From Notamacropus eugenii (Eukaryota; Chordata; Mammalia; Diprotodontia; Macropodidae), in the NCBI RefSeq assembly GCF_028372415.1, contig NC_092873.1:349889390-349953389 (forward strand): a stretch of 64,000 nt of DNA. The letters are read 5' to 3'. Position numbers and translations under genes: made by a program. Each line of letters begins with the position of its first letter. Position 1 is the stretch's first letter. Below are positions 44,101 through 54,872 of this stretch, one piece after another. The notes below the pieces were generated by a model. That model saw only the letters and a list, made by a program, of their open reading frames with translations. It did not search any database and was not told the DNA's origin.

Positions 44101-44434
44101 ATATCCATTGACTTTACTCAGGAAGAGTCTCACCCCATCTGATTTGGTATCACAATGTTGGGTTCCAACTGATTGGCTACTACAACAGTGCAACCTGGGC
44201 TCCTGGTTGTGTCTTCCTTTCCAGCAAAGGTTGGCATAATTTCCCCAGAAGAAGGGGTTTGAAACTAGCCGGGGCCCTAACCGTCAGGCTAGGCAGTCTT
44301 CCTGTCCTTTCATGCCTTACCCTAGATAGGAATCTCCACTTGATTCAGCCATGAAAACTGCCTTGTTTTCCAAGTGAGGCTCTGGCCAGTGGCCTTTATT
44401 CATTACGAGACTTTCTATCGAGTGATAAAGCACC

Positions 44435-44465
44435 GTGTGTGTGTGTGTGGGGGGGGGAGGGGAGG
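44435..44465 (+). repeat. (TG)n and G-run
   Basis: Short GT repeat followed by a G tract. Confidence 0.8.
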
Positions 44466-44499
44466 GGTCAATACTTCACCATTTGTTGGTAAGCAGTAA

Positions 44500-44725
44500 C
44501 AGTAGTTCATATAGTGCTTTACAAGGGTACAAAGTATTTTTTTCATAACAGCCCCATGAGGTCAGTAGTGTCAATGTAGTCCTGATTTTACAGATGAGAT
44601 GACTGAGGAATAGAGAGGTGGAGTTGACTGACCCACAGTCATAGTGCTATTAGGTGGCAGGACTTGGATCCAGTCTTCTGTCCTAGAGGTTCAGAGCATT
44701 TTGTGCTACATGATATTGCCTCAAA
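44500..44725 (-). repeat. MIR SINE
   Basis: Reverse MIR: GATTTTACAGATGAGATGAC. Confidence 0.75.
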
Positions 44726-46124
44726 GAAAGCAGTAGCAAATAGGGGTAAAGAAAGTATGAGACACTTGGCTTATTTCTATAAAGCTAAGGGGCACTGAAA
44801 AATATGTAAAATGGGCATTTGCTCTCGCAAGCATGCCATGCCATTAGGATAGGCATGTTGACTTGGAGGCAAAATTAGTCCTTACTAACACTAAGGGAAT
44901 CAGTCCATCATCAGTAGGTAGAAATAGCTCAGGTTGAACTCTAGAGAAAGGGAGTGAGAGAGAACAATTGCTTACCAAGGTTTAAGTTTGTTGATGGGAT
45001 GCTAGTTGCCATGTTCCTTGTGGATGAGAAATGGTGGTCTATTGTATTGGGGGTAGGAATGGAAACAGGTTCATACTTAGTTTATGGTAGCTCTGAGTCT
45101 TTAGCATCTCCTGCTTCCCTGTCTTCATGGCCTTTGGAGGTTCTTCTAAGTGAAAGGAATCCTGGTGTGTGAGGTGGCTGAGGATCATGGGAATTTCTGA
45201 ACTTATGTTCCTCAGCCCACGGAAAAGGGTGTGAGCAGGACAGGACGACAGTCCCCATGTGGGCACAGGCTGTGCTACCTTCCCACACAGGCCTCTACCC
45301 GTGCACTACCAGCCCCACCTGCAGCATTCCTGGGCTCTTCCCCAACCCTTGCTTAGTACTTTATCTCCTTTCCTCAATCATTCTAATAGCAATTTGATGC
45401 CTTTGTCCATGCCTTTTCCTCATTATCCCTTTCCTAGATGCAATGTTATTTTTCCTTTAGCCTTAAGGATTCAAAACTCTTAAGGGAGTTAAAAGAGTAA
45501 GAATAGAGCAGGTTAGGTCTGAGATCCTTGTGCATGCAAGTCTTAATCTGTGCACATTTGGGGTATCTGTTTGGTGTCCCCAGTGCTTCTTTCTCCAGGT
45601 GTATTTCACTTTAGATATTCCTTGAAAAGAAATCAATGTTTTATTTTAAAATAACACTACTAAGTGGTAAGGATTATCTAAGGAGTGGAGTGAATTTCCT
45701 TGCTTAGGTTCAGAGAATGAGGTTGGAACTTAAATTCCTAGGTTATCTTTACAACTTTTCCTCTGCCATGACTTTAGCCTAATCTCTTTGCTTCTCATTG
45801 CCTCCATTTCCCTGGTGTTGGACCATTTGCTTTTTTGTGGAGGAGAAGCAATATGATGAGGTCTAGGTCTGGGATGGGTTTGAGTGGTCAGTGGTGGAGA
45901 GTTGAGTACTAGCCAAGATAGGAGAACCAAATCCTAGGTAACAGAAAACTCATAGTATTATAAGATTATTGCTTGGCAGTCAGTGGTAGCAACATGTGTC
46001 TTAGTTGAGAAAGTGGTCGCCTTCCTGTCCTTGCCCTGTTTTAACTTCAGGAAGTCATGTCAAAGACCTGTTATAGTTACATACTTAAGTACCTGTCAAT
46101 GAGATCAGTGGTTCCAGATTCAGC

Positions 46125-46260
46125 ATAGAATTTTTCAATCATAGAAAGATCTGTAGGGCCCATTTAGTCCAAATCCCTTAGTGTATGTATGAAGAAGTTG
46201 ACAGACGGGAAGTGATGTGCTCAAGGCCACATAGCTACCTAGTGGAAGAGCTGGGGTTGA
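46125..46260 (-). repeat. MIR-like fragment
   Basis: CATAGAAAGATCTGTAGGGC and GTGCTCAAGGCCACATAGCT. Confidence 0.55.
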
Positions 46261-46418
46261 GAAGTGTAGGGGAGAAAAATTGTTCTCTGTCTCTGTGTTC
46301 TGATGGAGCTTTCTACAGGTGAGCTGGGCCAGGTTCTCTGCCCTTTGGTTCCTGACTGGTGCTTGCCAGAATGTCTGCCACCACATGGAAACCCTGCTCA
46401 GGGTGGAATCTAATTCCT

Positions 46419-46640
46419 TGGGCAGTCAACAAGCATTATTTATCACCCATTATATGCCAGGCACTGTGCTAGGTACTTAGAAAAACACTGTTACTGCCCT
46501 TTCAATGAGGGAGACATGTAAATAACTAAGTATGTAGAAGATATATAGCAAGTAGATGGAAGGCACTTCCAGAGTAGAAGGCACTAGCAGCTGGGGAGAC
46601 CCAAAAGGGCCTCCCTGTAGAAGGTGGAATCTGACCTGAA
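46419..46640 (+). repeat. Unnamed dispersed repeat, 5' fragment
   Basis: CAAGCATTATTTATCACCCA, CCAGGCACTGTGCTAGGTAC, GCCTCCCTGTAGAAGGTGGA. Confidence 0.6.
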
Positions 46641-46779
46641 ACTTGTTCTTACCACTCATTTAGTCTTTTCCAGCTGCTGATCTGGGTCTGCTGGTCTCAT
46701 CTCTTGTCCATATCCAAAGATTGTCACCTACAATTGAATTTGTTTGGAGGCAACTCTGATAAGAGCTTTCACTCATTTG

Positions 46780-46965
46780 CTTTTAGGATACAGCATGGTA
46801 TAGGGTTAGACCTGAGTTCTAGTACCTGATCTGCCACTAGCTTGCTTTGGGATTTGGGGCAAATCACTTCCCCTCTCTGGGCCTCAGTTTCCTCATCTGA
46901 AAATGAGGAAGTTGAGCTAATTTCTTGGGTCTTTCTCAGACCTAACATTCTATGAGTCTATTAAC
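46780..46965 (+). repeat. MIR SINE just upstream of HDAC5 exon 2
   Basis: TTGGGGCAAATCACTTCCCC and GCCTCAGTTTCCTCATCTGA; ends about 45 bases before the exon. Confidence 0.8.
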
Positions 46966-47008
46966 TGGGTGGAGGGTTGGCTAACCCCACCTTCATCTCT
47001 TCCACCAG

Positions 47009-47215
47009 GGATGCTACTCTGAGTGCCTGACTGCTTCACCCTGAAGGATGGCTGCGGACGGGCGGTAGAGTTGTAGAAGTCCTGGGCTCCGTCTGTCCAT
47101 CTCTTTTGACACTTCTACAGCTCCCCATCCCTTCCCCCCCTTGCCCCAGCCACCAGCCCCTAGTGCCAGCTTCCCACGGGGCTTAGAGCCGGCATGAACT
47201 CTCCTAATGAGTCTG
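47009..47215 (+). CDS. HDAC5: HDAC5 exon 2: 5' UTR and residues 1-7
   Basis: The acceptor TCTTCCACCAG ends at 47008. Translation starts at ATG 47194-47196 and encodes MNSPNES plus one base (47194-47215), followed by the donor GTAAGA. The start was chosen because human HDAC5 begins MNSPNESDGMSGRE. The 185-base leader in this exon has two tiny upstream ORFs, ATG CTA CTC TGA (47011-47022, in frame with the main start) and a six-codon one at 47048-47068. It also ends the longer upstream ORF from exon 1. Confidence 0.93.
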
Positions 47216-47533
47216 GTAAGAGGCTGTATTCCTTGTAGGATGGTTGGGGGTGGGGGTGGTACCCTTAGGGTTATCTGTATCATGTGGGGTAGATTGATTT
47301 CTGAGCCAAGCTGAGCAACTTTCATGGCCTTAGAGCCACAGGGTGTGGCTGGGGTTTGGGCTGGGGAGAGGAATGGTACAATAGCGAATGTGGAGGAAGG
47401 GGAACATAAGATTTTGACTGAGTCATAAATTTGACCATCTTTATGATCAGTTCTTGGATATGGAACTGTAAATAAATTAGTCTAATCCCTGTCCAACTAA
47501 GGGTTACCAGTCTCTACCTCCAGTCTTGTACTG

Positions 47534-47534
47534 C

Positions 47535-47575
<41 letters not shown>

Positions 47576-47620
47576 TTGTGTGTCTGTCTGTCTCTCTCTG
47601 TGTCTGTGTGTTTGTGTGTA
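47534..47620 (+). repeat. (TG)n/(TATG)n/(TC)n microsatellite
   Basis: TG units pass into TATG and CTGT units. Confidence 0.9.
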
Positions 47621-48999
47621 CAGAATAGTTTCCTTTCCTGCATGTCTAGCTACAGAGCCTAACCAGAGCCCTAGACAGATCTGGAGAAGCTAGTGGACAC
47701 AAACCACTACTATACTCCTCCTTCCCTTCACCAAAATTACTCCCCTACTTCAGCCTCCTGGAGATGTTGGATTCCCAATCTGGGGTCTGTGTGGCTGAGG
47801 TTTCCTGGTAGTCCTTGCCCCCACCCTAGATCACCATGGCTTGGCTGCTTTCACCTGTGGGAACCTGGGTGTGTCTTGCATGTATCCGTGGGTCTGTGTG
47901 CATGTTTGTGGGTGTGTAGCCATGTGGTCTGGGCTGGTCCCCTAGAAGTTTCTCAGAAGGGTTATGTTTCAATGTGGTCACAGTAATAACTGCAATCGTT
48001 CCTTGGCTGTCCCTTGTGCCTTCTACAGAACTCTAAAGCTTATAAGAACCTTACTCAGCTTCTCCCTTGTTTCTCTTACTTCCTTTTCCCTATAGAGAAT
48101 GGGGATTCTATTTTCTATGTACCAGGTGAAGCCTCCAGCTTACAGTTTTGCAGAGACAGGTTTAGGAATGAACACAGCAATCATTTTCCTTTTCCTTCCC
48201 TTGGTTTCATAGTTCCAATTTAATCTAAGAAATAGGAGGTGAAGACTTCTATCAGAGGCAGCTTGCAGGAAGGTACTCAGAGGCTTTTATAGACTCTGGG
48301 AAAATGGTGGCATGTTGGTGGGATTCCATGAACTAGTAGAGAGCTATGCTGTGGAATGTTGGATGTAATAGGAGGCCACTTATGGTCATTGGGACTAGAG
48401 GGAGCAGTGATGCCTTCCTTCTTCTTCTGAGGATTCTAGGGTCTTGACCCCTGAGCACTGACTCCAGGATAAGGAGGTTGTAGGCTCAGGGGTAGTAGTT
48501 TTATTCCTGGAGAGGGATGGAACTCCTCTTGGCTTTCTACTAAAACTAGGCTCCCTGAAGGTGGGGCTGATGGAATCAGCTGGGGGTTCTAGTCATCTGA
48601 CCTTTTAGTTTCTCCCTTCCCGGGTAGGGTTGGAGAAGATCTATTGTTTTCTTTGGGTGGGATAAAAGTCCAGTCTCTTGCTAGACAAGGAAGGGAATGC
48701 TAGGGCAATGTGGGAACTGTGAGCTTTAAGGTAGAATCTTTGAGAGACCTCTCCAAAGGGCCAAAAGACTTAGTAAAATCTTCCTATAATTCCCACGAGA
48801 GGCTTTGCTTAGATTCAAGTTTCATTATGGTCCCTGCACAGCATTGGCATTGTGGCTGTGATTAATTGCTCTGGCCCAGCAGTGAATCTCCCGGTGCCTC
48901 TGCTTTCTGTGTAACCCTCACGGTCCACTCTCACTAGAGCCTCCTCTGGCATTTTGTGGATGAGCCCTTAATGCCCACTTTTTGATGTGTGAGGAAATT

Positions 49000-49095
49000 C
49001 CAGGTCTCAGTTTCCTCAACTGTAAAATAAGAAAGAGTGGACTAGAGGATGTTGAAGGTCTCTTCTAGGCCTGACATTCTGTGGTTCTGTGACTT
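49000..49095 (+). repeat. MIR fragment
   Basis: GTCTCAGTTTCCTCAACTGT, GCCTGACATTCTGTGGTTCT. Confidence 0.7.
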
Positions 49096-49159
49096 CATAA
49101 AACTAAAATGAGATCCTTCAGTTGTTTAAATTTTCTCAGTGCCTGCTTTTCTGTCTTCC

Positions 49160-49560
49160 TCCTAAATTTATAAGCAAGCATTTATTAGACATTTCCCACA
49201 TGCTAAAGGTGCTTGGTACTAAATGCCTACTGTGTGCAGGGTTTCCTGAAGAGGGAATCAACAGGTATTTATTGCCTACTCTTTTATCGGGTACTGAGGA
49301 TACAAACACAAAATGAAACAGCTCCTGACCTCACGAAGCTTATGTTCTATCAAGGAAGACAACATGTCCACAGACAAACTAAAATACAAGTCATTTTTGA
49401 GGAAGAGATGCTGGTAGTTGAGAGGGTATAGAGGAAGAAGTATCCAGAGAGGCATCATGGGAGGTGGAATTTGAGTTGAACTTTGAGAGTCAGAGGTGAC
49501 CTTAATTGTGCCAAGCATTTAGAGGGGGATAGGGAGCGGGGTATGGGCTGTTAAAAGAGC
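49160..49560 (+). repeat. Unnamed dispersed repeat
   Basis: AAGCATTTATTAGACATTTC, then a second start ATCAACAGGTATTTATTGCC with GGATACAAACACAAAATGAA and GAGAGGCATCATGGGAGGTG. Confidence 0.6.
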
Positions 49561-50601
49561 AAACTGTGACGACCCCTGCCTCAAGGAGTATATAACCTTT
49601 ATAAAAGGCAGGACTTTGTTGTACTTAGAGCAAGATAGACTTTTAAGTTTTCTGTTTTGGTTGTCTCCTCAGAGCATTTGAAAATAATCTTTTTATCTTT
49701 GGGCCCCAATGAAAACAGGGTCTAAACTCTGTTTCCCCAGTTGCCCTCTTTTCTAGGCCTGGCTGAGAGGCAGCAAATGAAGCCATACTTGCTTCTTTTG
49801 GGAGGCCTATTTCTTGATGTCACCCTCCCTTTGGGAGTTGTGCCTCAGGCAGTCAGGGATCCAGGGTTTAAGGCTCCTTTGGCAATTTCAGCTTGTTATT
49901 GAAGCTGAGATTCTAAGGGTCAGTACTGGCTCCCCTGCCTTACTGGTTTTGATGTCAAATACCAGCAAAGTTGAGGAACTCAGGGTCAGTGGAACTGAGT
50001 ATTGACCTCTGGCTGTTTCCAACTTCTGCCCTTTTCCCTCTGGCACTGCCCAGAGAGGATAGGAGCTAGGCCTTTGTAATGTGAGTCAGTCCTAGAACTG
50101 GGAACTTGGGAAGGAGGTGGACATGGCTTTCTATACCCTGTGGAGGGGGAAGACAGGCTGCACAGCAACACCTTGTGTTTATGCAAGAGGCTTCTACCCA
50201 AGATCCCTAAGCACTGCACACTTTCTCTCCTTCTTCCTCCCAAGAGTCAGAGAGGGAACAGCATTCCCCTCTTCTTTTTTGGGCATCAAGAGAAACTGGA
50301 GCATGAAGGTGAGGTGTAGAGAACCTAAGAGTCTGGTTTCTCTGCCTCAGGCTTTACTTATTAGACCTTGATGCCTCTCTTGGAAAAAGAAGCCAGCTGG
50401 ATGGCAGAAGCAGAAAGTGGGTTGGCTTTTGTCGTTGAGCAGGGGTCTAGGAACCTGGACTCCTCATGTTGACTGTTAGACTGCAGCATTTTTCACCGAA
50501 GATTAGAACATGCCTCGGTCTCCCTTTCCCTTCTCTAATGTCTACACTATTCAGAGAGCTTTCTACCCAAAGACTCTGAGACCACTGTGGTGTTTGTGTG
50601 C

Positions 50602-50603
<2 letters not shown>

Positions 50604-50669
<66 letters not shown>
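50604..50669 (+). repeat. (GT)n microsatellite
   Basis: About 33 uninterrupted GT units; likely polymorphic. Confidence 0.95.
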
Positions 50670-50670
<1 letters not shown>

Positions 50671-50886
50671 GTTTCTTAAATAATTAACTTCTTTGGAATA
50701 GACTGAACTTTCAAATCTCTTTATTTTTCCTTGGATTTCATATCACATGAGAATCTTAAGCCTAGGTACTGGCCATGTTGTTGGTGAGAGGTAGATGTTA
50801 TAGTGACAGTAAAATGTGGAGTACTTAAAAGTGTCTAAAAGAAACCTGATTTCAGGAATAGCTGAAATCTCCTTGGCCCACCTGTT

Positions 50887-50932
50887 TGGATGGATGGATG
50901 GATGGATAGATGGATGGATGGATGGATGGATG

Positions 50933-50986
<54 letters not shown>
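50887..50986 (+). repeat. Compound (GGAT)n-(GT)n-(AT)n microsatellite
   Basis: About eleven GGAT units with one GATA variant (50887-50932), then about 22 GT units (50935-50978), then a short AT stretch. Confidence 0.95.
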
Positions 50987-53579
50987 CTTGCAGTTCTGAC
51001 CTTTTTTTGTGAAACAAAATTGTGGTTTGATTACTTGCCTTTGAGGTGTAGAATGTGTTGCATACTGGTGTTCTTACCCTTTCTTAGTCCCATTCTCTCC
51101 CTCCCCGTATTCCCCTGCAATTTTTTACCCCAGGAATTTGATTACCATAATTTCTTGGAGAGCTAGGCTGTGGATTGTTCCACTCTAATTCCAAAGTGGA
51201 GGGTCTGGTGGTGCCAGAACCCCAGATGAGGAAGACTAAAATGAAGTTGTTTCTATCTCAGAGGGTAGAAGCAGTATAGGCAGATTCTTGAGTGGGAGTT
51301 AGGAAGACTTATGTGGCAAGAAACAAAGATAAAATACCACATGGATGAGTAAAGGGGTGAAGTTAGATATCAAGAACTTCCAGCTTTCCTTGGAGACCCC
51401 TGAAAAATAGAACTTTGTCTACTCAGATGTCAGAATTGGGTGAGATGTGCCCCCTGAAAAGAGGTAGAAGGAGAATGATCCTCAGGATCCTCTCAGCTTA
51501 AGGATCCAGGGAACTATAGTTGACTTAAGTAGGATCCACCTTTCCCTGAAATAGCTAGCACCAAGGGTGCTAGCCCTAGGCCTCTGGGTCCTACCGCTTT
51601 ATTTAGTGGTCATGCACTGGAGGACAGCAGACTAGGGGCTATTCCTAGAGTAGTCCTTCCCTCTTCAAAGTGGGAAATTTTTTACTCCTCACTGTTCTCT
51701 AAGCTAGACAAGGTTGGAGTGGGATAGGGTATGAGAACTGGGTGATTTGGCATACCTTTGGAGATATGGAAACTGTTCCAACTCTCCTCATCCCCACTCT
51801 CCTGATATAGTAGGGATTCCCACTTGGAAATTCCTTTCCCTTTGCATGCTGCACCCAGCTCTTCTTTGCTTCAGAGGCAGGGCAAGGGATAGCCTGCCCT
51901 TCTGGTTGTTCCCAGCTTGGGTGGGTAGAGTGCTGGGCTGGGAGGCAGGACTTTTGTATTTAGGTCTTGCTGAGTGACCTGTAGTTAACTCTTCCTTCTT
52001 CTGTATTCCTCATATAGGGGGCATTATGCTGTCTTCCCTCTTGTCCATATAATGATTTTTGTTAGAATAAACTTTCAAGGTAGGATATGGAAAATAGGTA
52101 ATAGAATTAAATGTTTGGTATCTTTTAGCTTTGCTCCTTTTCCCTGTTGGGAGAGATTTTAGATCATCTCTTCGTCTAAATTAGCAAAAGCCAAGGAGCA
52201 GAACTAGCCTCCAACTCATCTGGAAACCAGGGAAATTGACTTCTATCTCATAATTTCTCAGTTTCCTATCTTGATCCTCTTTCTCCATCCCATCTCCATC
52301 CTAATGGTGGTCAGGTGCTTTGAAATTTCTTGATAGTGAACTCTGGAGTAGGGGATTTATAGGTGGTACGGGGCAGGTGGTCCCTGAGGATTTCTCCTTT
52401 GTCCTTGGTTGGCCAGTTCCCCCTTCTGGTCCTTGACATGAGTATGAGGTCATCCTGTCCAGCTGAGAAGATGGTGCCACTGGCCCTGTGCCCAAGGGGG
52501 GAGGGGGCTTAAAATAGCAACAGTGACATCAAGTAGGAGGGGGCAGCCTAGAAATAATCTGGCTATTAAAAGACCTCATTGTGGTCAGGGGGACAGACTC
52601 TGTGCACTGGAAGGCACAAATTGAGGGGAAGGGTTGGGTTGACAGGCACCATTCCTGACCATGCCTTGGGCTTTGCTAGTTAGGAACACCTATCCATGAC
52701 TGGCACAGCAGCATATTAGACTTAGCTCTGCTTGCTTCTTGCCCTGTTGGACCTGGCTAGTGCTCCAAGCTAGGACAATGGGCTCTCTGCCTGGGAACCT
52801 CTGAGCTATGTTCTTGGAGGGGAAACTGAGCCCTTTGAAGCCAGGCACATCAAGGAATCAGACCAAAGTACCCTGGCTACATCTTCTGGGTCCTTTCTGG
52901 GAAGTGAGGGAATGGACGGTGATTTTTGTCTTTCTGGACTGTTGCTGGAAGCACTAGAAAAAGTGAGTAGGTCCATGCCCTCAGGTAATGTGAACCTGCC
53001 AAGTTGAATGTCTTCCTTGGGAAGAAGACCTTGGAATGAGTTGGGGTGATGGTGCTGGGATACTGTTCCAGAAGAGGATCCTGTGAGGAGCTGGAGGAGA
53101 GGACCCAGTCTTCCCTGGGATTCTCATCAGCTCTCTTCCCTTCCCTCTTCCTTCTTGAATGGGTTAGGGAGGGGAGGAGGAGCCACTGAGCCCTGAAGGG
53201 CAATGAAAACCAAACAAATCTAACCTAGTCAGTCTCCCAGCTGTTGGAAATGAGAGTGGTTGTTTCAGATGCTCCATGCAGCCTCCAGGGGAAGCCTCGT
53301 GCTCTTGAGCTGGTCTGACCCTGCCTGCTACCCTTTCTCCAGGCTTTTCCAGTTTCTTTACCTGTTCCATGGGAGGGGGAGGGAAGGAAAAGAGGTAGAA
53401 AATCAAGTCTAGCTTATTTGACTACGGTGTCCCTCCCACCCAGAGAGCCAGACTAGGAGCCAGACTTGCACAGATACACTCCATACAGCCATTAGTTCTT
53501 CTTGTTCCTTTCCCCATCTCCAGCCCACCCTCCCAGCCAAGTTCTTTGTGGCCTTAGCCATCGGCACGAGGCCCTCACC

Positions 53580-53780
53580 TCCCCCCATTTGGTACTTCCT
53601 CCCAGAGTGGAACGCCTTCCCTTCCCCCCTCCCCCCTTGGGGCCTCCGCCAGGCCCAGGCTCCTGGCAGCCGGCCTGAGGCTCCCTGAGCATGCTCCACC
53701 TATTTATAGCTTGGGCCCTCCCCCCATTGCTATTTCAGTCTTCTGCCAGCTGCCGGCTCATTTGGGAAGGAGCGGGGGAG
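53580..53780 (+). promoter_or_regulatory. Candidate internal HDAC5 promoter with MEF2/TATA box
   Basis: CTATTTATAG (53700-53709) is both a perfect MEF2 consensus and a TATA-like element, in a GC-rich stretch. A CAGCTG E-box follows at 53748-53753. It lies 438 bp upstream of the ATG at 54138 on the same strand. Promoter activity is inferred. Confidence 0.5.
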
Positions 53781-54137
53781 CCAGGCCCAGAGCTGTCACC
53801 CAGGGACTGGGCATGCAGAGATCCCAGCCCCTGAGCCCCCCTCCTTGCCCCTGAGCTCTTGGCTCTCCAGCCTGTGATATTCCTGTTCTCCAGGCCTGGG
53901 AGTGACTGACTGTTCCCTGCATTTCTCTCTCCCAGATCCACTCCCAGAGTCTGAAAAAGGACTAGATAGGCTAGGCAGGTTGATTGTTAGTTTTGAGTTA
54001 GGCTGGCAGGATCTGGAGCCTCCTGACTTCTACCGGCGTGTGCCCAGGCTGGATGTGGTGAAGGGAGCTGTGGAGCAGTGGGGCCTTAGTTTGGCCTGTC
54101 TTCTGACCCACTGCTTCCCCCTCCCCACAACCTTGGC

Positions 54138-54288
54138 ATGCTGCTGATGTCCAAGGCCCAGGGGATGGTCAAGATGCTGCAGACCATATATGAGACAGAA
54201 TCGTGTTTCTCTTCAGATGGGATGTCGGGCCGGGAACAGTCCTTGGAAATCCTGTCGAGGACGCCTCTCCACAGCATCCCTGTGGCAG
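54138..54288 (+). CDS. HDAC5: Alternative HDAC5 first coding exon with a different N-terminus
   Basis: An open frame from ATG 54138 reads MLLMSKAQGMVKMLQTIYET then ESCFSS straight through the exon 3 acceptor into DGMSGREQSLEIL with no stop. The upstream 26 codons therefore double as the intron end. I recall class IIa paralogue transcripts (HDAC9) with an MLQTIYE-ESCFS-type N-terminus, which supports it being real coding sequence and not chance. The first exon would start downstream of the TATA/MEF2 box at 53700 and run through 54288. Inner ATGs at 54147, 54165 and 54174 are alternative starts. Confidence 0.6.
54217..54288 (+). CDS. HDAC5: HDAC5 exon 3 (residues 8-31)
   Basis: A 72-bp exon after the acceptor TTTCTCTTCAG. 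It completes the Asp codon (G|AT) and encodes DGMSGREQSLEILSRTPLHS then IPVA, ending in phase 1 before GTAAGC. Human has DGMSGREPSLEILPRTSLHSIPVT. This N-terminal stretch lies before the MEF2-interaction helix. The G of the acceptor AG (54216) can replace the last G of exon 2, so the unspliced upstream frame also reads Asp here. Confidence 0.95.
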
Positions 54289-54549
54289 GTAAGCTCCATA
54301 GCTGTCTTGTTATACCAGGCAGGTAGCATAGACTTGTGGTTCCCATGCCTGCCTCAGGTCTTGTATCTGACCTTGGGGAGAGTAGCTCCTGGACCTCATT
54401 TTCTTCGGCAGACATTTGGGTGAAGGGTGATAGGGTCCTGTAAGCCATAGTTTCTCCTGGATTTGGTTTCCCTTCTTTGTGTTTGTTGGAGTCTTCAGCT
54501 GCTCACTGTTTTCATGTTGCAGTGCAAGAGGGTGAGGGGAAATAAATTG

Positions 54550-54760
54550 CAAAGAGCCTGAATTTGGGTTCAAATCCTGGTTCTGGCACTGATTGATTAG
54601 CTGGGGGATCTTGGGCAAGTTCCTTAAGTTCTCTGGGCTCTAACTTCCTTAGCTGTAAAGTGAAGATGATATTTGTACTGCGTGCTTCATAGGGTTAACG
54701 TGAGGAAAGCCTTAAAGCACTTATAGAAATACAAGTTGTTATTCCCTGATCTATTCCTTT
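54550..54760 (+). repeat. MIR SINE, 3' part duplicated
   Basis: GGGTTCAAATCCTGGTTCTG, CTTGGGCAAGTTCCTTAAGT, then the 3' part that is duplicated in tandem. Confidence 0.75.
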
Positions 54761-54872
54761 CTCTAAAGTGAAGATGATATTTGTACTGCGTGCTTCATAG
54801 GGTTAACGTGAGGAAAGCCTTAAAGCACTTATAGAAATACAAGTTGTTATTCCCTGATCTATTCCTTTCTCT
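54656..54872 (+). repeat. Perfect 108-bp tandem duplication
   Basis: 54656-54763 and 54764-54871 are identical by eye, plus one extra shared base. The unit covers the 3' half of a MIR and its flank (ends ATTCCTTTCTC). Confidence 0.95.

Larger units (their letters stand above)
40165..47008 (+). other. HDAC5 intron 1
   Basis: About 6.8 kb. Contains two L2 ends, C-runs, three MIR copies and a dispersed-repeat fragment, listed separately. The stretch 41200-44480 is mostly unique-looking, G-rich, with no exon recognised. Confidence 0.75.
47216..54216 (+). other. HDAC5 intron 2
   Basis: About 7.0 kb. Holds microsatellites, a MIR, a dispersed-repeat fragment and the candidate internal promoter. 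Stretches 47630-48980 and 51000-53570 have no recognised feature. Confidence 0.8.
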
